64,000 nt of DNA. Source: Gammaproteobacteria bacterium (GTDB taxonomy: Bacteria; Pseudomonadota; Gammaproteobacteria; DSM-16500). Positions 19,975 through 29,397 of this stretch are shown piece after piece. The stretch lies in contig JAHCAO010000003.1 of the NCBI GenBank assembly GCA_019634835.1, positions 148,307 through 212,306 of the forward strand, given 5' to 3'. Position numbers and translations under genes: made by a program. Each line of letters opens with the position of its first letter. Within the stretch, counting starts at the first letter, position 1. The notes below the pieces were generated by a model. It did no database searches. It was given only the letters and a program-made list of their open reading frames with translations, and had not been told where the DNA came from.

Positions 19975-20706
19975 ATGAAACCCAGACGTAGAAAAAGTGA
20001 CGAAGATAAAATTGAAGAAGCTTTAAAAAAAATAACAAATTTCTTTAAAGGAAAAACCTTAACCTTAAATGTAGATGAGATTTTTGGGAATTTATTAGCG
20101 CCTTGGAATATTGAAACGATCCATCATTACCATGGAGATAGAAAAATTAATGAAGATGTAATAAATACATTTCTGGAAGCCGCCCAGTCCTATTTTACGG
20201 ATGAAAATATTACTCTAAAAAATATTGGTAACAAATACAAATTTATTGAAAAAATTTATGAGAAAGAAGATATTGATATGGGAAATACAATAGAGGAAAG
20301 ATCTAAATTCTTGAGAGCAAAAGGATTAATTCTGGCAACTAACAAGGCCATGAAGTCCAAGGAATCTTTAGTTAACAATCTTACTGATTACAAAAATCTT
20401 CGCGAAAAACAAAACGATTCGCTATTTGGTTACAGTAAAATAGAAAAAATAATTGTTGTTGGTGTATTCATAGGATTTCTAGAGGGAGATAAAAATCGAG
20501 AGTTGGATGTCATTAGAAATATCAGTGTCTTGACAAAAGGACGCTTAGGAGATGTCATCAAGATCTGGTTTAAAAAAAATAAAGAATATGCAAAATCTAT
20601 TTTTCCAAAGGAATTAAATGACCGGTTAGAAAGTCTGATAAACAAGGAAAAAAAGGAAGAAATATTATCTCAAAACATACTTCGCACTGGACGTTATGGA
20701 CGATAA
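19975..20706 (+). CDS. Unrecognised 243-residue protein
   Basis: Not recognised. It is lysine-rich and soluble-looking, with a basic start (MKPRRRKSDEDK) and long predicted helices (EEALKKITNFFK, NREKQND, SLINKEKKEE). A single hydrophobic stretch (KIEKIIVVGVFIGFLEG, about 152-168) is too weak to be a clear membrane helix. A GAGGACG ribosome site precedes the ATG. It ends LRTGRYGR. The composition is compatible with a secreted effector of an intracellular bacterium, but no eukaryotic-like domain is visible. It stands alone between the ABC-F gene and convergent yjgR. Confidence 0.7.
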   Translation: MKPRRRKSDEDKIEEALKKITNFFKGKTLTLNVDEIFGNLLAPWNIETIHHYHGDRKINEDVINTFLEAAQSYFTDENITLKNIGNKYKFIEKIYEKEDIDMGNTIEERSKFLRAKGLILATNKAMKSKESLVNNLTDYKNLREKQNDSLFGYSKIEKIIVVGVFIGFLEGDKNRELDVIRNISVLTKGRLGDVIKIWFKKNKEYAKSIFPKELNDRLESLINKEKKEEILSQNILRTGRYGR

Positions 20707-20744
20707 TAGGATTGGTGAATCATCAGTTAAAATAGCATCTACCC

Positions 20745-22199
20745 TTATTTTTTGTTAAAAATAGAGCCTAAAATTCCACGTAAAATCTGTCGGCCTATTT
20801 GTGTCCCAAAGCTTCTTGCGGCAGAAGTCATCATGGCCTCTGCCATGCTTTGACGTGGACGCCCAGGACTACGCCTTTCTGCAACCTGATTTTTTTCGTC
20901 TGTTTCTGCTTTATTAGCTGCAATATGATTTTCCAATATTTCATAAGCAGATTCTCGATCAATTGCTTTATCATAAATACCTGCAAACGGAGAAGTACTC
21001 ATCAGTTGCTGACGTTCCGTTTCCGAAATTGCGCCAATGCGTGATGTTGGCGGAATAATTTTTATATGCTTAACAATACCTGGCGTACCTTTTGTATCGA
21101 GTAATGAGACCAATGCTTCGCCCACGGCCATATTAGTAATTATATTTTCTAAGTTTAATTCTTGGTTTTGTCTAAATGTTTGCGCAACTGATTTAATTAT
21201 CTTTTGGTCTCGTGGCGTAAAAGCACGTAAAGCATGCTGAATGCGATTGCTTAATTGCCCTAAAACATTCTCTGGAATATCCAACGGTGATTGCGTCACA
21301 AAAAACACACCTACGCCTTTTGAGCGGATCAATCTAACTAATTGTTGAATTTTTTCTAATAACGGCTTGGGAGCTGAATTAAACAATAAATGCGCTTCAT
21401 CAAAAAAGAAAACTAATTTAGGTTTATCCAAATCTCCTACTTCGGGAAGGGTTTCAAATAAATCGGATAAAAGCCACAATAAAAAAGTGCTATATAATAA
21501 AGCATCATTAATCAGTTTAGTTGCGTCTAGAATATTGACAATCCCTTTTCCAGAAAGATCCTTTTGAAAAAGAGCTTCAATTTTAAAAGCAGGCTCACCG
21601 AAAAAAATATCACCGCCTGCTTCCGAAAGCGTCAGCAGTGCGCGCTGAATTGCGCCAATAGATGAGCGGGAAATGTTACCATACTGATTTAATAATGCTG
21701 CTGAATGAGTTTGCATCCATTCAAGCAAGCTGCGTAGGTCTTTCAAGTCAATCAACAATAATTTTTCGTTATCCGCATAACTAAATGCAGCATTTAAAAT
21801 ACCTTGTTGTGTATCATTTAGACTTAATAAGCGGCCAAGCAAAAGCGGCCCCATTGCACTTAAAGTAGTACGTAAAGGATGGCCTTCCTTTCCATAGATG
21901 TCCCAGAAAACAACTGGGCAAGCTTGTGGAACATACTGTTTAATTTTCAGTTCGGTTAAACGTTTTTTGACTTTAGGATTATCATCAGCCGGAAAAGCAA
22001 TGCCAGAAAGATCGCCTTTGACATCCGCTGTAAAAACGGATACACCCGCGTGGGAAAATGCTTCAGCAATTTTTTGTAATGTAACCGTTTTACCTGTACC
22101 GGTAGCACCTGCGATTAAGCCATGACGATTAGCCATTGCGAGAAAAAATTCAATCGGTTGTAGTTTGTCATCCATACCGATTATAAATTGCTGACTCAT
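20745..22199 (-). CDS. yjgR: HerA-like ATPase of the DUF853/YjgR family
   Basis: A 484-residue P-loop ATPase (E. coli YjgR has 500). Walker A is AGATGTGKTVTLQ near the N-terminus and Walker B is KLVFFFDEAHLLF. A conserved arginine segment (RSKGVGVFFVTQSP) and a low-complexity C-terminal tail end in GRQILRGILGSIF. The family is related to HerA/FtsK DNA pumps, but its role is unknown. The ATG at 22199 with AAGGATG upstream is chosen over the ORF start at 22223, which adds non-homologous residues. Confidence 0.88.
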   Translation of the reverse strand: MSQQFIIGMDDKLQPIEFFLAMANRHGLIAGATGTGKTVTLQKIAEAFSHAGVSVFTADVKGDLSGIAFPADDNPKVKKRLTELKIKQYVPQACPVVFWDIYGKEGHPLRTTLSAMGPLLLGRLLSLNDTQQGILNAAFSYADNEKLLLIDLKDLRSLLEWMQTHSAALLNQYGNISRSSIGAIQRALLTLSEAGGDIFFGEPAFKIEALFQKDLSGKGIVNILDATKLINDALLYSTFLLWLLSDLFETLPEVGDLDKPKLVFFFDEAHLLFNSAPKPLLEKIQQLVRLIRSKGVGVFFVTQSPLDIPENVLGQLSNRIQHALRAFTPRDQKIIKSVAQTFRQNQELNLENIITNMAVGEALVSLLDTKGTPGIVKHIKIIPPTSRIGAISETERQQLMSTSPFAGIYDKAIDRESAYEILENHIAANKAETDEKNQVAERRSPGRPRQSMAEAMMTSAARSFGTQIGRQILRGILGSIFNKK

Positions 22200-22269
22200 A
22201 ATTTTTACATCCTTGTTAATCAAAGATTCTTTGCATCTTAAATTGACTGATCTCTTTCCATGCTAAATC

Positions 22270-23112
22270 CTATTGGCGGCAAAGCCTCATATTAGGTATG
22301 GCATTTGGATCTATGGGTTTTGTAGAACGATAAGAATTAATGTCCAATCCGCCTCTTCTTGTTGACCTGCCATAAACTGTCAACTCTTCCGGTTTGCAAC
22401 GTTGCATAATATGCATAAAAATTTTCTCTATACACTGTTCATGAAATTCATTGTCATTTCTAAATGAAACTAAGTAACGGAGTAATCCTTCATGATTAAT
22501 TTTTCTGCCCTTATAAGAAATTTGCACACTGCACCAATCAGGTTGATGAGTCACTAGACAATTTGATTTCAGCAAATCTGAGTAAAGTGTTTCTTCGGCC
22601 AATTCATCTTCCGTTGTTAAGTAAGAGGAGTCCGTATGATAGAGAGAACATTCAATGTCCAATTCGTCCAAGCACATTCCTTTTAAACTACGATAAATCA
22701 CTTCCTCTTTAAAAAGATGAAGTGGTTTGACGCGAACCTCAATAAACGAACCATTTAATCGTTCTTCAATGTCTTTTTTAATGATCGATTGTACTGATTC
22801 TACATGACTAAATTTAGTATTATTTAATGAATTAAAATAAAGTTTCATGGATTTTGATTCAATGATATTTTTGGAATCACAACCATAAATAATCTCGGCC
22901 AAAGCCGCCATGGGTTTTCCCTTTTCGTTTAACCAAGAAACTTCATAATGATTCCATACATCAAAGCCAAAAAATGGTAAGTCATCAGATACACCAATTT
23001 CATCACGCTTCGCTTTTCTAGGTATTGGAAAGAGCTTCTGAGGATCATAATGACTATCATATTGCGTCTTTTTACCCAGTTCTGATTTTTCAGGGATCAT
23101 ATCATTTGCCAT
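22270..23112 (-). CDS. queF: NADPH-dependent 7-cyano-7-deazaguanine reductase QueF
   Basis: Reduces preQ0 to preQ1 in queuosine biosynthesis. The 280-residue length fits the two-module (YqcD/E. coli-type) form. The preQ0-binding motif ESKSMKLY is at 85-92, the catalytic cysteine of the thioimide adduct at C185 (NCLVTHQPDW) and its aspartate at D192. The C-terminal GRSTRRGGLDINSYRS is characteristic. No other queuosine gene is nearby, and the gene appears to be a single transcription unit. Confidence 0.95.
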   Translation of the reverse strand: MANDMIPEKSELGKKTQYDSHYDPQKLFPIPRKAKRDEIGVSDDLPFFGFDVWNHYEVSWLNEKGKPMAALAEIIYGCDSKNIIESKSMKLYFNSLNNTKFSHVESVQSIIKKDIEERLNGSFIEVRVKPLHLFKEEVIYRSLKGMCLDELDIECSLYHTDSSYLTTEDELAEETLYSDLLKSNCLVTHQPDWCSVQISYKGRKINHEGLLRYLVSFRNDNEFHEQCIEKIFMHIMQRCKPEELTVYGRSTRRGGLDINSYRSTKPIDPNAIPNMRLCRQ

Positions 23113-23201
23113 GAATTTGTGCCTTTTTTAACTCACAAGATAAACTTAGATCTAGAAGAATATATCAGAAATTATACAACACTTGAATAATATCACCCTC
23201 A

Positions 23202-23828
23202 TTATGCCATGGTGATTCTATCAAGACAAAATATCGCTATTTGCCGTAATATCGTTGCTGCAGCTTGATTAGCCGCAAAAACAGCACCATATGGTGTTCC
23301 TCTAGGAATAGGAAGTGATACTGTGAATTGCTTTGTGGCAATGATTTGGTTGGCTGATATTTTAAATATTTGGGCACGGACAGAAAGAACTAATAAAGGT
23401 GTCGAATGCGTAAGATCTTCTTTTAATTCTAATATTTCAGTATTGAGGACATAGTCATAGTGACCATTGTAGGGTGACGTAACGACCGCTTTAAAGAAAT
23501 GTGTTTTTTGTAAAGTCTGAATCAATAACACATGCAGCATTTGTGCTGGCGTTTCTGCCCATTCGTTCTTACTAAAATAAGCTATTTGATAAGGTTTCAG
23601 CATATAAGCCATTTGTGTTGTATTATAAATGGGTCTAGTTTCAGGAGTAGGAATTAATAAAATCATTGGACGAGTTTTTTTAGTTGGCACATAAGAAGGG
23701 ACTTTACTCAACATATATTTATCAGGTAAATCTACTTTTACTGGCGATAAAAATGAACAAGCTGACAACAAGACGATGCCAAATAAAGTTAATATCACCC
23801 GCATGAGTTTTATCCTATTAAATTTCAT
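23202..23828 (-). CDS. ABC-transport auxiliary lipoprotein of the Mla-type system
   Basis: A 208-residue lipoprotein with a signal peptide and lipobox LLSACS (about residues 19-24). The body matches the ABC-type transport auxiliary family (PqiC/YmbA-like): RPMILLIPTPETRPIYNTTQMAYMLKPYQIAYFSKNEWAE.P is the typical start. It probably sits in the outer membrane facing the periplasm and works with the MCE protein encoded just upstream. The gene overlaps the MCE gene by 4 bases (ATGA), so it is the last gene of the adk-DUF2147-Mla operon. Confidence 0.85.
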   Translation of the reverse strand: MKFNRIKLMRVILTLFGIVLLSACSFLSPVKVDLPDKYMLSKVPSYVPTKKTRPMILLIPTPETRPIYNTTQMAYMLKPYQIAYFSKNEWAETPAQMLHVLLIQTLQKTHFFKAVVTSPYNGHYDYVLNTEILELKEDLTHSTPLLVLSVRAQIFKISANQIIATKQFTVSLPIPRGTPYGAVFAANQAAATILRQIAIFCLDRITMA

Positions 23829-24649
23829 CTTCTTTCACCTGGCCCTGGTGGTTGCGGTGCAGCACCACGAATTAACATGGATGGATTTTGCTTGAGTTGG
23901 GTCGACACTTCACTCAATGTACGTGTCACCTCATTTAAATGAGAGAGCAATTGATAAGTGGCAGGTAAGGTTTGTGTATTTAGCATTTTCATGGTTTCGT
24001 TACTAGACTGCAATAAAGGTGACAATTGCTCACTCACATGAGTAGTATTAAGTATAATGGTATTAAGTTTTTGATTATTATGAGACAAGGTTTGTGTCAC
24101 TTGGTCTAAATTGAGAAGAATATCTTTGAGTGCTTTTAAATTCTCTTTGTCCATTAAAGAACGAAAAGATATCGCCACCGACTGAAGATCATTAGACAAT
24201 CGTGATAGCGCAACTTCAAGACGCATCAGTATAGATGGAGAGGTTGGGATAACAGGATACATCTGCCCTGGCTCCGCCTTTAAGGGCTGTCTATCTATTC
24301 CATTATCCTTTAAAGCAACAAAAGCAACGCCTGTTACCCCTCTAGTCGTTAATGTTGCAACTGTGCCTCGCGTAATAGGTGTGGCTGTACTAATTTTTAA
24401 TAATACTTTCACCAGATGCGGATTATTTTTATCAATAGTAATGTCTTTTACTGCTCCAACACTTACACCATTATATTCAACTTGCGCGTCAATGTTCAGA
24501 CCAGAAACAGATTCTTGACTATATATTAGATAATCTGAATATTCGACGGTTGACAGCCCGGAAGAAAGCCAAATGATAGCAAATACGATTGCTGATATGA
24601 GAGAGATAACAAAAACACCCACTAAAGTGTAATGTACATTAGTATCCAT
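23825..24649 (-). CDS. MCE-domain lipid-binding protein (MlaD-like)
   Basis: A 274-residue protein with one N-terminal membrane helix (about 8-30) and a single MCE domain (about 38-120: YLIYSQESVSGLNIDAQVEYNGVSVGAVKDI). A long helical region and a proline/glycine-rich end (PQPPGPGERR) follow. By analogy with MlaD it forms a hexameric ring in the periplasm that carries lipids between inner and outer membranes. It lies between the ATPase gene (5-base gap) and the lipoprotein gene (overlap). The longer C-terminal helix differs from E. coli MlaD (183 residues) and is closer to the PqiB/LetB-like or actinobacterial-like single-MCE type. Confidence 0.88.
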   Translation of the reverse strand: MDTNVHYTLVGVFVISLISAIVFAIIWLSSGLSTVEYSDYLIYSQESVSGLNIDAQVEYNGVSVGAVKDITIDKNNPHLVKVLLKISTATPITRGTVATLTTRGVTGVAFVALKDNGIDRQPLKAEPGQMYPVIPTSPSILMRLEVALSRLSNDLQSVAISFRSLMDKENLKALKDILLNLDQVTQTLSHNNQKLNTIILNTTHVSEQLSPLLQSSNETMKMLNTQTLPATYQLLSHLNEVTRTLSEVSTQLKQNPSMLIRGAAPQPPGPGERR

Positions 24650-24654
24650 AGCGA

Positions 24655-25437
24655 CTACTTTTCATGCTGATAACTCTCCTGAGCTGCCCTACCCCTTGGC
24701 CCACCAAAAAAGTCTTGAATAAGCGGGTTAGGATTCTTGACCAATACTGACATATCATCAACGCACAACACGACCCCTTCTCCTAAAAAAGCCACCCGAT
24801 CTGTCACTCTCCATAAACTATCTAAATCATGCGTTATCATTACAATAGTCAAACCCATTGTACTCTGCAAGTTTAGAATCAGTTCATCGAGCCCAGCAGC
24901 TGTATTTGGATCCAATCCTGCTGTCGGTTCATCCAGAAAGATGAGTTCGGGATCCAGAACGATAGCACGTGCAAGTCCAGCTCGTTTTTGCATTCCTCCG
25001 CTAAGCTCAGCTGGATATTTTAATGCTGAATCCATAGACAAACCTGCCATCCGTATTTTTAATAAAGCCAAATCTTTCATGCTAACCGGATCAAGCGAGG
25101 TATGTTCTTTTAATGGAAACATTACGTTTTCTAATAATGTTAAAGAGCTAAATAAAGCATTAGATTGAAACAACACACCCCATCGCTGCTGTATTTCTAG
25201 AAGAGCTTGAGATGAAGCAGTTAATAATTCATGACCAAATAAAGTAATAGAACCCGAAGTTGGCCTTGTTAAATTTAGTATTTCTCGTAAAAGAGTTGTT
25301 TTGCCTGAGCCACTACCACCTACTATTCCTAAGACTTCACCGCGATTGATAGTAAGATTTAACCCTTTATGTATCCATGAGCTACCTAGGAATGTTTTTA
25401 AGTTTTTTATCTTAATAATAGGATCATTTACTTTCAT
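24655..25437 (-). CDS. ABC transporter ATPase, MlaF-like
   Basis: A 260-residue ATPase. Walker A is GGSGSGKTTL (about 39-48), the signature LSGGMQKRAGLARAIVLDPELIFLDEPTAGLD includes Walker B, and the switch histidine is in MITHD. The signature and D-loop match the Mla/Ttg2A subgroup that energises lipid transport. It overlaps the permease gene by 4 bases and is followed by the MCE gene, so the order permease-ATPase-MCE-lipoprotein is complete. Confidence 0.92.
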   Translation of the reverse strand: MKVNDPIIKIKNLKTFLGSSWIHKGLNLTINRGEVLGIVGGSGSGKTTLLREILNLTRPTSGSITLFGHELLTASSQALLEIQQRWGVLFQSNALFSSLTLLENVMFPLKEHTSLDPVSMKDLALLKIRMAGLSMDSALKYPAELSGGMQKRAGLARAIVLDPELIFLDEPTAGLDPNTAAGLDELILNLQSTMGLTIVMITHDLDSLWRVTDRVAFLGEGVVLCVDDMSVLVKNPNPLIQDFFGGPRGRAAQESYQHEK

Positions 25438-26552
25438 AACTTCATCTTACTAAAGATGATAGAAAAGATGGCATCCGCAACAATAATAAAAAATATTGCT
25501 AGTACAACGCTTTTAGTTGTATTTTGTCCTACGCTATCTGCACTATTTTTTACTTGCATCCCTTGGAAACAACCAATACTTGAAATAATTAAAGCAAACA
25601 CAGGCGCTTTCCCAATACCAATAATGAGTGATCGAAGAGGAATGACCTGAGGAAAACGATCAAGAAAATCATGCCACGTTATGCCTAACATATTATTTGA
25701 CATGACCATACCCCCCACTATTCCAAATATATCTGACCACATCACTAGTAAAGGAAGTGTAATCAAAAGACCTAGGATACGTGGTAATAGTAATAGCTCA
25801 GCAGGCGTCACGCCGAGTGTGTCGAGTGCATCAATTTCTTGGTTGAGTTTCATCATGCCTATAGAAGCAGTATAAGATGAACCAGTACGGCCAGAGACCA
25901 TAATAGCAGTAATCAGTGGGGCAAATTCACGTAGAACTGAGAGCCCTAGTAAATCAACAATATAAATATTTGCACCATAATTACGTAGTAGTAGTCCCAT
26001 TTGATAAGTTAAAACAACACCAATTAAAAATGATAATAATGCAATAATAGGCAACCCTTGGTAGCCTGTTTGATAAATTACACTGGCCAAGGAATTCCAA
26101 CGCCAACGGGCTGGCTGAAATGTGATACGCAATGCTTCATAGGTTAAGTGACCCACGAAGCTAAGATAAGATTGGAATATTTTTAATTGCTGAATGGTAT
26201 TCAATCCAATCAATGCAAAAAAATTAAGTTTTTTTACTTTAGGAAGCGGTTTTTCTTCGGCAAGTTCTTTGTCTATGATAGCTAATAACTCAGTAGATTC
26301 TGCTGAGAATTTACTAAGTTCGACATGAATGCCCTTTTGTTTTAAATTTTTTTTTAATCTTACGAGTAACCATGCTCCAGCAGTATCTATTTTTTTACTA
26401 CGTTCACCATCAATTATGACTTCACCGGAATTAGGCCAGGTTATATTCGTCAGTAATTTCTGGAAATAAGCAAGGTTCCTGAGATTTAAATCACCGTGTA
26501 AGCTTAATTGCCGCGTGCTGGAATCATATTGAACTGCATTTTGTGCTGTCAT
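25434..26552 (-). CDS. STAS-MlaE lipid ABC transporter permease fusion
   Basis: A 372-residue inner-membrane protein. Residues 1 to about 100 form a STAS-like domain (LSLHGDLNLRNLAYF ... VIIDGERSKKIDTAGAWLLVRLKK). The rest is an MlaE/YrbE permease with conserved GLPIIALLSFLIGVVLTYQ, SGRTGSSYTASIG and MKLNQEIDALDTLGVTPAELLLLPRI. In E. coli the STAS protein (MlaB) is separate; fused forms occur in other gammaproteobacteria. ATGA overlaps on both sides show a tight operon. Confidence 0.9.
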   Translation of the reverse strand: MTAQNAVQYDSSTRQLSLHGDLNLRNLAYFQKLLTNITWPNSGEVIIDGERSKKIDTAGAWLLVRLKKNLKQKGIHVELSKFSAESTELLAIIDKELAEEKPLPKVKKLNFFALIGLNTIQQLKIFQSYLSFVGHLTYEALRITFQPARWRWNSLASVIYQTGYQGLPIIALLSFLIGVVLTYQMGLLLRNYGANIYIVDLLGLSVLREFAPLITAIMVSGRTGSSYTASIGMMKLNQEIDALDTLGVTPAELLLLPRILGLLITLPLLVMWSDIFGIVGGMVMSNNMLGITWHDFLDRFPQVIPLRSLIIGIGKAPVFALIISSIGCFQGMQVKNSADSVGQNTTKSVVLAIFFIIVADAIFSIIFSKMKL

Positions 26553-27046
26553 AATTTTTCATGATGTAGGTTAATTGTTGCATCGGGAACCCTTAGCCAC
26601 GTTTGTGAACGGCCAAATAAAGTAATACCAATGTAACCTCTTACATTAAGCTTCTGACCATTGTCAGTCATTTGCATATAACAACGATACGTTTTTCCAT
26701 TCATAGGATCGAGTATTTGACCATCAGTCCACAGTGAGGGATGGTGAACATCTTGCTTAAGTCTTTCTGCAACGATCATACCCACGATACGCTGATTATG
26801 TTTAGGGCCTTTGCAAGCTGTGCACAACTCATTTTGATCATGCCCTGGCCGCGGATAAATTTTTACAACTTGCCCATACAAAAAACCTTCTGATTGATAA
26901 ATGTGTAATATTGATTTAGGTTTACCTGTTACATCATCGATGGTTTTCCAGTAACCAATAGGCGTGCGAGTTGCATCATAGCCTGCAACAGCATGTAACG
27001 GCAGGAAAAATAAAATACACATTAGGGAAGGAATGATTTTTTTCAT
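26549..27046 (-). CDS. DUF2147-family secreted protein
   Basis: A 165-residue protein with a signal peptide (about 1-21, ending HAVAGYD). The DUF2147 pattern is clear: [38 protein letters not shown], then a CTACKG motif, [11 protein letters not shown] and [34 protein letters not shown]. The family is periplasmic and of unknown function. It sits between adk and the Mla permease with 4-base overlaps at each end, which suggests a link to envelope lipid handling. Confidence 0.87.
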   Translation of the reverse strand: MKKIIPSLMCILFFLPLHAVAGYDATRTPIGYWKTIDDVTGKPKSILHIYQSEGFLYGQVVKIYPRPGHDQNELCTACKGPKHNQRIVGMIVAERLKQDVHHPSLWTDGQILDPMNGKTYRCYMQMTDNGQKLNVRGYIGITLFGRSQTWLRVPDATINLHHEKL

Positions 27047-27714
27047 TTCATTGTTTCCTTACATTGATCAAGTATAGAAAAAATTTTATTTTTTATATCA
27101 TCTACCGAACCCATGCCATCAATTTTGACATATTGTGGAATAGGTGTCCCCACATTAGCTTTAAAATGTTGGTAATAGTCACGCAAAGGACGAGTTTGAG
27201 CCTGGTAAACGCTTAAACGTTTACGTACCGTTTCTTCGCTATCATCTGGTCTTTGAATCAGTGGTTCGCCTGTGAGATCATCTTTGCCAGAAATTTTAGG
27301 CGGATGATAAACAGTATGATAAATACGGCCAGATGCTGGATGTATACGTCTACCACTTAGCCGCATGACAATTTCTTCCTCTGGCACATCAATATCAACG
27401 ACAGAATCAATCGAGGTGAATTGATTTAATGCCTGTGCTTGTGTCACTGTACGTGGAAATCCATCTAAAAGAAAACCCTCTATACAATCTGCCTTTTTAA
27501 TTCTTTCTTCTACGAGTTCTATAACAATGTCATCAGGCACTAATTGCCCACCATCAACAATAGCTTTAACTTTTTTTCCCAACTCATTATTATTTTTAAT
27601 AGAACTTCGCAAAATATCTCCAGTTGAGATCTGGGGGATGTGGTATTTTTCTGTAATTAGCTTAGCTTGTGTGCCCTTCCCAGCACCTGGACATCCGAGT
27701 AATATTAACCGCAT
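27043..27714 (-). CDS. adk: Adenylate kinase
   Basis: Catalyses ATP + AMP = 2 ADP. The protein has 223 residues (214 in E. coli). The P-loop is [10 protein letters not shown], the AMP-binding region [12 protein letters not shown], then [12 protein letters not shown] and a LID region ([37 protein letters not shown]) of the long, zinc-free type. The start at 27714 (MRLILLG) follows GGGGTAG. The open frame runs upstream to 28008, but those 98 codons come from the family A element and are not part of the enzyme. The stop overlaps the DUF2147 start. Confidence 0.95.
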   Translation of the reverse strand: MRLILLGCPGAGKGTQAKLITEKYHIPQISTGDILRSSIKNNNELGKKVKAIVDGGQLVPDDIVIELVEERIKKADCIEGFLLDGFPRTVTQAQALNQFTSIDSVVDIDVPEEEIVMRLSGRRIHPASGRIYHTVYHPPKISGKDDLTGEPLIQRPDDSEETVRKRLSVYQAQTRPLRDYYQHFKANVGTPIPQYVKIDGMGSVDDIKNKIFSILDQCKETMK

Positions 27715-27787
27715 TCCTACTACCCCTAAAAGTATTTTTTTCATTCTAGTGTGGATGATGACTGAACTCAATAGACTTCTTTCCAAA

Positions 27788-28002
27788 CCAGGAAATCCCG
27801 TTGCAGATAAGTGCATGGCAAGTTTTTCACAACAAGAGGAAGACGGTATTTTTCCTTCACCCTTCACCGCAAAACACACTCGTCCTTGACTGGGTTTTGC
27901 TCTCGCAGACTCCTGTCTGCGAGTGAATGGTTCATACAAAATACCGTCTTCCTCTTGTTGTGAAAAACTTGCCATGCACTTATCTGCAACGGGATTTCCT
28001 GG
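27788..28002 (-). repeat. Family A palindromic element, copy A2, with perfect 65-bp arms
   Basis: Arms 27788-27852 and 27938-28002 are perfect reverse complements over 65 bases. They enclose an 85-base core in minus orientation with hairpin I (CGCAGACAGGAGTCTGCG) and hairpin II (GCAAAAC ... GTTTTGC), plus an inner stem-like pair AACCATTCAC / GTGAAGGGT. The arm bases share only parts (GTGCATG..AAGTTTTT, GGTATTTT) with other copies. The core reads open in the frame ...[13 protein letters not shown].... It fills most of the 320 bases between adk and the upstream gene. Confidence 0.92.
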
Positions 28003-28034
28003 CGCCAAACTTAGATTTAAAAAGAAATTTTATA

Positions 28035-28562
28035 TTATTTTTTAATAGGCATCCCTTTAGTATAACTTTGTAAAATCCTTAAAGCCCGCTGACTTCCCAC
28101 ATCATTCCATTGATCATAAGCTTCCAATGGCAATAAATCGCAAGTAGGACGTATGGATTGCAGCACATCAGTTAAAACAACAAATTGAAGTGCTAATGCC
28201 CAATACAAATCATTCGCCGTTTTCGAGATAGCAGCATAAGCAGAACGTCCTAAGTCAATAAAATATGAAATTTTTACATGCCGTTTTTCTGCATGATGAG
28301 GAAACAGCCCGGCATATAAAAGACACTGGTCACCTACCCCTTGTAAGGATACATTTCTTTGTTGATCACGCTGCTGAGTTGCCTCTAAAAATGCCTTCGC
28401 AAAGATTTGCTGCGCAATCTCTGGTTTATTTGCATAGCGGATTAATAGCGAAATAAGATAAGCTTCTAAATCTTCATCTAAAGTGATACAACAGTTGCCT
28501 TCCGCTTTTTTTATGACTTCATGCCATAAAATTAAGGTAGTATGATTTGTGAGTAGGAGCAT
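28035..28562 (-). CDS. Conserved-looking protein of unknown function near lpxH
   Basis: A 175-residue soluble protein, mostly helical, with no signal peptide. The phrase YANKPEIAQQIFAKAFLEATQQRDQQRNVSLQGVGDQCLLYAGLFPHHAEKRHVKISYFIDLGRSAYAAIS recalls a hypothetical family found near lpxH in Legionella-like genomes, but I cannot name a function. It is divergent from lpxH, with 95 bases between them, and separated from adk by the A2 palindrome. Confidence 0.75.
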   Translation of the reverse strand: MLLLTNHTTLILWHEVIKKAEGNCCITLDEDLEAYLISLLIRYANKPEIAQQIFAKAFLEATQQRDQQRNVSLQGVGDQCLLYAGLFPHHAEKRHVKISYFIDLGRSAYAAISKTANDLYWALALQFVVLTDVLQSIRPTCDLLPLEAYDQWNDVGSQRALRILQSYTKGMPIKK

Positions 28563-28657
28563 ATTAATACCTCCTTCTTTAATTTTAGTATAAATTGCTC
28601 TAATTAAGGTAATATGAATTTTTTAATGAAAAATAACTCGATATTAAACAATATATT

Positions 28658-29389
28658 ATGAGAGAAACGCGAAGAACTATCTTCATATCTGACTTACATT
28701 TAGACGAAAGTCGACCTCAAATAGCACAGTTATTTTTGACGTGGCTTCATACGACTGATTCATGTGTGGATGCACTTTATATTTTAGGTGATCTATTTGA
28801 AGCTTGGATTGGTGATGATGATAATACGCTTTTTCATCGTGAAATTATCCACGCGATAGCAAAGGCCTCACAAAATGGATTACCTATTTATTTTGTTCAT
28901 GGCAACCGGGATTTTTTAATTGGAAAAAAATTTTTATGTGAATCTGGATGCAAGCTTTTACCTGACGAAACAGAAATACAATTATACAACATGACAGTAT
29001 TAATTATGCATGGTGACATGCTTTGCACAAAAGATACTTCTTATCTTAGAGCTCGAAAATTATTACGAAATTGTTTTTTGCAAAAATTATTTTTATTTCT
29101 TCCTCTTAGTATACGCAGAAAAATCGCTAATAAATTACGTAAGAAAAGCTTTAAACATACCGCAAATACACCAATGGAAACGATGGATGTCACACAAGAA
29201 GAAGTTGAGACAATTATGAAGAAACATCATGTCCAGTGCTTAATACATGGGCATACACATAGACCTGGATTTCATCATTTTTCTCTCAATAATTTACCAG
29301 CATCTCGTGTGGTATTAGATGCTTGGCATGAACATGGCAATATGTTGGTGTGGGATGAGTTCGGAAAAAAGGAATTGATTGAATTTTAA
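28658..29389 (+). CDS. lpxH: UDP-2,3-diacylglucosamine diphosphatase LpxH
   Basis: Hydrolyses UDP-2,3-diacylglucosamine to lipid X in lipid A synthesis, at the inner face of the inner membrane. The protein has 243 residues (240 in E. coli). Calcineurin-like metal motifs are complete: FISDLHLDE, LGDLFEAWIGDDD, VHGNRDFLIG, IMHGDML and the terminal IHGHTHRPG. It is transcribed away from the hypothetical gene and ends against the A3 element. Confidence 0.95.
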   Translation: MRETRRTIFISDLHLDESRPQIAQLFLTWLHTTDSCVDALYILGDLFEAWIGDDDNTLFHREIIHAIAKASQNGLPIYFVHGNRDFLIGKKFLCESGCKLLPDETEIQLYNMTVLIMHGDMLCTKDTSYLRARKLLRNCFLQKLFLFLPLSIRRKIANKLRKKSFKHTANTPMETMDVTQEEVETIMKKHHVQCLIHGHTHRPGFHHFSLNNLPASRVVLDAWHEHGNMLVWDEFGKKELIEF

Positions 29390-29397
29390 TTCTCCCA

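Noticed and set aside
27715..28008. N-terminal extension of 98 codons on adenylate kinase
   Set aside because: The extra codons are encoded by the family A palindrome and two in-frame short segments. The enzyme's own start (MRLILLG) has a good ribosome site and matches family length.
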